Shown here: positions 58,836 to 64,000 of the stretch, piece by piece
Position numbering within the stretch: position 1 is the stretch's first letter
How the letters are laid out: every line of letters starts with the position of its first letter
Assembly: GCA_963210315.1 (NCBI GenBank)
Contig: OY723324.1
Coordinates: 1-64,000 of the forward strand
Direction of reading: 5' to 3'
From: Rhynchopus euleeides
Lineage: Eukaryota; Euglenozoa; Diplonemea; Diplonemida; Diplonemidae
Length of the DNA: 64,000 nucleotides
Position numbers and translations under genes: made by a program
Notes under the pieces: model-generated
What the model was told of the DNA's origin: nothing
The model's input: the letters and a program-made list of their open reading frames with translations, nothing else
Databases searched by the model: none

Positions 58836-61740
58836 CACACCGGCCACCGTCCTCAAAGCGCCAGCTCTCGCATGCGTGTGCCGCAGTAGGCCTCTCCCGT
58901 ACCTGGATGGGTTGGGGTGCTATAGGCTGTAGGCTGTCGCTGTGTTAAGGTGCAAAGCCCCACCAGGAGGAGGGCCCCTCGATGGGTCTCCCTGACCCAG
59001 GCTCGCCCGATCTGCAAAGGGAGGGGGGGGGGGGTGGGGGTAGGGGCGGAGCGGCCTCCCGCAGATGCACAGGTTCCGCGCGGCGCCACCTTGTTTGTGT
59101 TTCGGTTTTTTTTCTTTGTTTTTGTATTTTTTTTGCTTTCTGGGTTCGTTTTGGGAAAAGAAAAAAAGGGGGGGAAGGGGGGACGAGGCTCCGATAAAAG
59201 GAGGGCGGGGGAGGGAGGGTGCGAAGACAGACAGCCCCTCGGGGGCGTGCGGTTCGTCGTGTCTCTCTCTTGGGCTGGGTAGTATCACCACCGCCCCACC
59301 GCCCCCTCCATGATATGATAGCCTTCTGGGGGAGCTGGTTCACTCCAAAGTTCAGCAAAGTGGACAGCAGAGTGAAGTGGTCGACCCCCCACCTTCTGAT
59401 TTCTGGTTCTGCTTCTCCCGTGGGGAGGGGGGAGGGGGGGGTGGTAGTGTGGCACCGTTGCCCGGTTGGTCGTGGAGCTGGCGAGTGTGTGCGCAATACC
59501 GCATGTTGTCAACCCTGCCGCCGCCACCCCATTCATTCAGGCTGGCGGCTTCGTGCTGATGTGTGTCATCGATATCACACATGGGTGAATCGCAGTTGGG
59601 GCGGTGTTCGCGATCGGCAACTCGGGAAACTTTTATTTGTGGCAAAACGAACTTCGACGAGGTTTCTCCTATTTATAGATAGAGGCAAAATGCACCGGAG
59701 TGAAGGCATCCCAGTAGTGGAGAAGGTGCTATATATGTGCTATATCTTTGCGTGCACACACAACCACACTACGCCACGACACCCATCGGGTTGGGGGTCC
59801 AGCAGGCGATGATACGTTCTGACACCATCGCTACCTCCTCCCTCCTCCTCCATTCGATAATCGAGCCTCAGACGACAATCGTGGTGCGCAGCAAGACACA
59901 TGCAACATCAACTGAAAAAGCACGCACACGCGCAAAGAGACGGGTGCAAAAGACAGACGTGGGTGATTTTGTGTGTGGGCTTGCAATGAGAGACAGAGAG
60001 AGAGAGAGAATCAAGCAACACACACCTGCACGCACCGGCGCATGGGAAGCGGGGAGGGGATGGGACACAGCCCGGCGATGTTGAGCATGGATGGGCTCTC
60101 TTGACCGAGTGGACCACGAAGCCACACACGTTGGGGTGGGAAGGAGGAGCTGGAGGTGGTCCAATTCGGGGGACGCCTTGATTTTTTTTGCAAGGGATGG
60201 GGGGCGCCTGAACGGGTGGTAAGAAAAAAAGGAAGACAGGATGCCTGGAGAAGGCTGTGCACGCACGCACACACAACCAACCCCTCTCCCTCCATGCATG
60301 CAGGGGGCGGGGAGGGGGGAAGGTGAGGGAGGGGTGCTGCCACTAGGCTGCGAAGAGTGAAGACTGCCATCAGCGAGCGAAACACACAAGTAAGGTTGGT
60401 TGCGGGGTGAATGCTTCTTTTTTTCGATGCTGCTCCCAGAGTTACCACCACAAGGCAACTCACAAGGGAGAGGTATGGGCCTGGGATGGGAGACGGGCTT
60501 GGGAACACCCATAAAACCCTCCCCACCCTTCCAAAAGCGGTCCATTCCTTCGTCACTGCGGCCGGTTGGGCCTCAATTTTTTTTGGTTTTTCTGCTTCTT
60601 CTCTCCACAACAATATTGAAACGAATTACATTTTTTTGGGGCCAGGAAAAAAAATAGAAAAAAAAGAGAGAGAGAAAAAAAAGACACTGTTTTTTCCTCT
60701 CCCACAGTGCGCAACAGCACTTTTTTTTCTTCCCTTCTTTTTTTTGCGATGCTAGGATAGCAGTTAGGGAGACTCGTAAAGAAAAAATATAGACGAGCAT
60801 CACCACCACCACCACCACCCCTCACCACTCCTCGGGATATTCAAAGCTAGGGGTGGCCTGACATCTCTGGCACAGGACACGGGTGTGGAAGGTACGCGCA
60901 CTTCCTCTCCTTTTCACCGTCGGCATCAGGCCACAGGAGTGGTGGGAGGAGGTGGGGGGGGATAGGTTCTCCTCCTCTGTCGGACGGACACATTCGGCAT
61001 TCATCAGCAGACCCTCCACACTCACTCAGGCACGCCCTGTGCGGCTCGCCCTCCTCCCGCATTTGGCAAGGAAGAGGCGGGCGCCACCCCGGAGGCAACC
61101 GCAACACACAGACTCTGACCCCCACTCCCACAGAGCTGTACAGTGCCTGCGTAGTACACATTGGTAAAAACCCTCACTGTGTGCCACCTCATCTGGAGCT
61201 GAAGGTGTGGGAGAAGTTCTCAGGGCGAAGTGCGGTGGGCACCCGTTCTGACATTTTACTGGCTTCGAAGGCCACCCAGCCTGTCGAGACGACCGGGCTG
61301 GGTTGGCGTGCACAATGCCTTATTTTGAGTCGGCACACCTGCGCCACGCCTGGCGTGTGTCGGGTGGCAGACTCAGGAGGAGAGGCTGGGGGGGCATCGC
61401 CTGGCGCTGCATAATATGCATTGCAGGCAGCAGACGTTTCACTCCGCTATCAAACTGAGCCAATGGATGGCCAGCGTGCGGAACGAACAAAGCCCCCCCC
61501 CCCCCCCGACTGCGGGCAGTTTGGGGCCTCGTTCAGAGAGCACCACAGTCGGACGGTGAGGGGTGGGGGGTGGGTAGGAGGGGGGGGTGGGGGGTGGGGG
61601 GCAAAAAAAGCAACTTGAGCGAATCATGGGGGGGGGGGGTGGGGGGTGGGGGAAATTTTTTGTTCATTACGAATGATTGGATAGGCTGAATGGAGTGGGA
61701 AATCGGTCAAAAATAATAATAAGGTATGGATGCCATAGTG
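58836..61740. other. 2.9 kb gene-poor interval
   Basis: G-runs (59021-59036), T-tracts, a (GA)n near 59995-60008 and a (CAC)n near 60800. A Cys-rich minus frame at 60822-61313, broken by one stop at 61026-61028, is the only stretch with some protein-like look (CQRC, SVCCGC); I cannot assign it. Confidence 0.4.
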
Positions 61741-63400
61741 TCATAACGGCCGTCATGGAGGGAGTGGATTTTCTGAGAATTCACTACCTCAGTTCCCGCT
61801 ACCGAAATATAAAAACGGCCGTTTTCATGTTTTGTTGGCGAAAAAACGGCCGTTTTTTCCCCCTCCTATTTTCCTTTGGAGATTCGCCTCCTGCTTACCG
61901 TACCGAGCTGAGGAAACACACTTGACAACTCCCTGTTGCCTGCACATGACATTGGGCACTGCGATTCTCTGTCGACTGTACAAAGAAAAATGGCTTCCGC
62001 CCTGCCTGTCGCTCGACAAGCAGCAGACACCCGAGAGCAGAGAGGAGTGTAGCAGCCCGGTTCGCCCCCGGGTTGTCCCAGAAATCCAGCACACCCTCGG
62101 AACGGTGGCCTCGTCGTAGATCACCCAGGCCCTGCTCGTGACCTCCCCGAAACAGAGGGGAGGTGGCACCGGAGTTCTGACACCCCTACGACTCATGCGG
62201 CCGTACGCGCTCGGGCACAGACGGCGGACCGCAAACCAGAAGGACTTCCCTGATTCCGTGCCGTCCCACCTCCTGCGCATGCGGTCGCCAGCCCAGGCCA
62301 GCTCCCCTGCCAGGGGCACTGGGGGGTCGTACTTCCCCACCTCAGACACTTTCTCGATGACATTCTCAATGTCGGTGTACACTGCGTCGACAGGGGCACG
62401 CCGTTGGCACACCCAGCTGCGCATCGCAGTACTTCTGGAGCAGCGATGCGAGGGGTGCCGTCAGGCGGACGGCGGCCTGCAGGTGGGACTCGAGCCCAGC
62501 GATTTCGTGGGCATCTCTGCCAACCGCAGAAGCGACGCACACGTAGCAGGGCCGCTGTCCTGCAGCGGGCCCGGAAGATTGTATAAATGCCCGGGGACGT
62601 GGTGCAAGGTGCAGATCCACTCAAGCGGTGCAGGTGTGTGTCGGAGAGAAGCGGGATCGCACGGCCGGTGGTGCCGTCTTGCTCGCCTGCTTCTCCCTCT
62701 CAGCTGCGTCAGAGATGTGGCACAGCACATCCTTCAGCGCCAGTGCGGTCGTGAACCCATCCAGCTGGTGCTGCATATTGCCCGGGATGATCGCCCGTGC
62801 CTTCGGGAATAAATCAGCGAAGACGGTGTCCTTCTCATCCGGGGTGCTGTCGCCGAGATCAAGGGAAAGCTCTGTCGGAAGAGCCCTGATGCCAGTGAGC
62901 GACACCTGCCCACCTCTGCCTGCACGGTCATCCACGACACACGTGCCTAGATTGGCCGCAACCATGTTCAGCCCCTCCTCGGGACACACTTCTTGACAGC
63001 ATCATGCACCATGCCAGCCGGTGATCTGGTGAACAACGCACCCCGGGCGATCCGAAGTTGCAAGCCTGCCACTGAGGGTATCGCACTCCGACAGCGCCAG
63101 CTGTTTCCCTGGCTCTGCACTTTCAACGCTGCGTTCTTCTTCTTCTTGATATGGCGCGGTCCGTCAAAGTGGTCCACGAAGTCTGAACTCTTCGCATCAT
63201 ACTTGAAGGCGCGCTCACAATGCTTGCTGCAGGGTATCCCTTGCAGTGGGGAGGCACTCCTGGTGGTGGGATCTCGCCTGCTGACCCACGCCCCATACAA
63301 AATTCCCAGGTAAAAAAAACGGCCGTTTTTTAAAATGCTGAAAATCAGCGGCCGTTTTTGCAAGTCCACAAAATACAAGGGATTTTTTAAAACGGCCGCT
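61740..63400. mobile_element. Probable decayed DNA transposon bracketed by AACGGCCGTT palindromes
   Basis: The 10-bp palindrome AACGGCCGTT or a one-base variant occurs at 61744, 61814 and 61845 on the left and 63318, 63348 and 63391 on the right, mostly in A/T-tracts, and none was noticed between. Inside are broken minus-strand frames, among them one with a BED/C2H2-like finger. Exact terminal repeats and target duplication were not found. Confidence 0.5.
61855..62424 (-). pseudogene. Broken transposon-like frame, downstream part
   Basis: Reads VDAVYTDIENVIEKV, then about 25 residues on a WAGDRMRRRWDGTESGKSFW segment. I do not recognise it. It follows the BED-like frame on the same strand and may be the distal part of the same protein. 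Confidence 0.3.
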
Positions 63401-63561
63401 ATGCAACCATGGGATGCCACATTTTGAGAGCGAGGGGGTGCAAAGGGGAGGTCCCTTGACAGGAATCGCATGCACGGCAAATGGGTAATAAAGGCGCCTT
63501 CGCTCAGAAACGCATGAAGGTGACAGTGACACGGGGCGAAGGCCCAAGAAACATGGATCAT
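62621..63561 (-). pseudogene. Broken frame with BED/C2H2-like zinc finger
   Basis: GIPCSKHCERAFKYDAKSSDFVDHFDGPRHIKKKK (near 63130-63235) has the C-x3-C...H-x5-H spacing of BED-type fingers found in hAT-like transposases and their host-domesticated kin. The frame shifts near 62975: one phase ends in AVKKCVP and another goes on as PEEGLNMVAANLG. It is thus not a working gene as it stands, unless a sequencing error or an intron explains it. Confidence 0.4.
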
Positions 63562-64000
63562 GGATTACATGGTTGGGCGAGAGATGGAGGGGAAGCTGCA
63601 CTTTAAATGGGAACAGCCGAACCGCATCCCCGTTGTTTCATTTTGCAGATTCCCAAGGCGTCGCCCACCACTGCAACTCTCGTGTTTGCATCGATGTGCA
63701 TTCTTGTCAGTGGACAGATGAGCTCGCCATGGGCCTCAGAAACACCTGATTGAACAATTCCCGTGGACTGAGATCCCCCAGAAAAGATTGGAATCAACAC
63801 GATTAAGAAGGGATGACTGGGAGAGTACTGCGCAGCAGTACGGCATCAGCAGATGAATCAAAACGCAGTGCGAATCAACGGTTTCGGCGCTGCGCAAAAA
63901 AAAAAGGAGGAAGGGGGCCATCGTGGTGTCGATAAAATAAGATCAAGAAACAACAAAACGTCGATATTCCTTTATCACAGTCAGGGACAACGCTGTCTCC
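63401..64000. other. Window end, no gene seen
   Basis: No supported frame or repeat. A short A-run lies near 63895. Confidence 0.5.

Noticed and set aside
60822..61313. Cys-rich minus-strand frame
   Set aside because: Interrupted by a stop, with no recognised zinc-finger spacing; too weak to call a gene.

Overview
This window comes from the nuclear genome of a unicellular eukaryote that I cannot place taxonomically. The evidence is a U6 snRNA gene, two protein genes with GT-AG introns (donors GTATGT and GTATGC), an intron-bearing tRNA-Tyr, an initiator tRNA of the eukaryotic type, Pol III-style T-runs behind tRNA genes, and protein families typical of protists (class III adenylate cyclase, IQ/coiled-coil/LRR giant, kelch, protein kinase). 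Coding regions are GC-rich and use the standard code.

Bases 1-19705 are a tandem tRNA array. The unit is about 9,035 bp; the window holds nearly all of unit 1 (its opening tRNA-Ser is cut by the window edge), all of unit 2 (9036-18070) and about 1.6 kb of a third. Each unit carries 43 plausible tRNA genes on both strands, with 42 anticodons serving all 20 amino acids. Leu-TAA, Val-TAC, Arg-TCG and Sec were not found. Each unit also holds a 1.55 kb imperfect palindrome capped by two degenerate tRNA-His-like sequences, and a 115-bp tandem array of tRNA-like elements. Eleven of the 43 tRNAs have C33 in place of the near-universal T33. The long open frames across this array are only readings through T-arms and are not genes.

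Bases 19706-30400 are a repeat region. First come a U6 gene and relatives of the palindromic element. Then comes a mosaic of retrotransposon debris: a reverse transcriptase fragment, poly(A)-ended modules in both orientations, nested inverted repeats, an OTU-protease/zinc-finger remnant, and a 31-bp tandem repeat.

Bases 30497-58835 hold eight protein genes, all on the minus strand: a class III adenylate cyclase with ankyrin-like N-terminus, a kelch protein, a protein kinase, a 2,563-residue IQ/coiled-coil/LRR protein, an unknown 532-residue two-exon protein, a coiled-coil protein, an MgtE/SLC41-like magnesium channel core, and a probably mitochondrial helical-repeat protein. Several could belong to cytoskeletal or second-messenger functions, but no shared pathway is shown. 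Large G/C-run-rich gaps (46.7-51.8 kb and 58.8-61.7 kb) hold no gene I can support.

Bases 61740-63400 look like a decayed DNA transposon: clusters of the palindrome AACGGCCGTT bracket broken minus-strand frames, one with a BED/C2H2-like finger.
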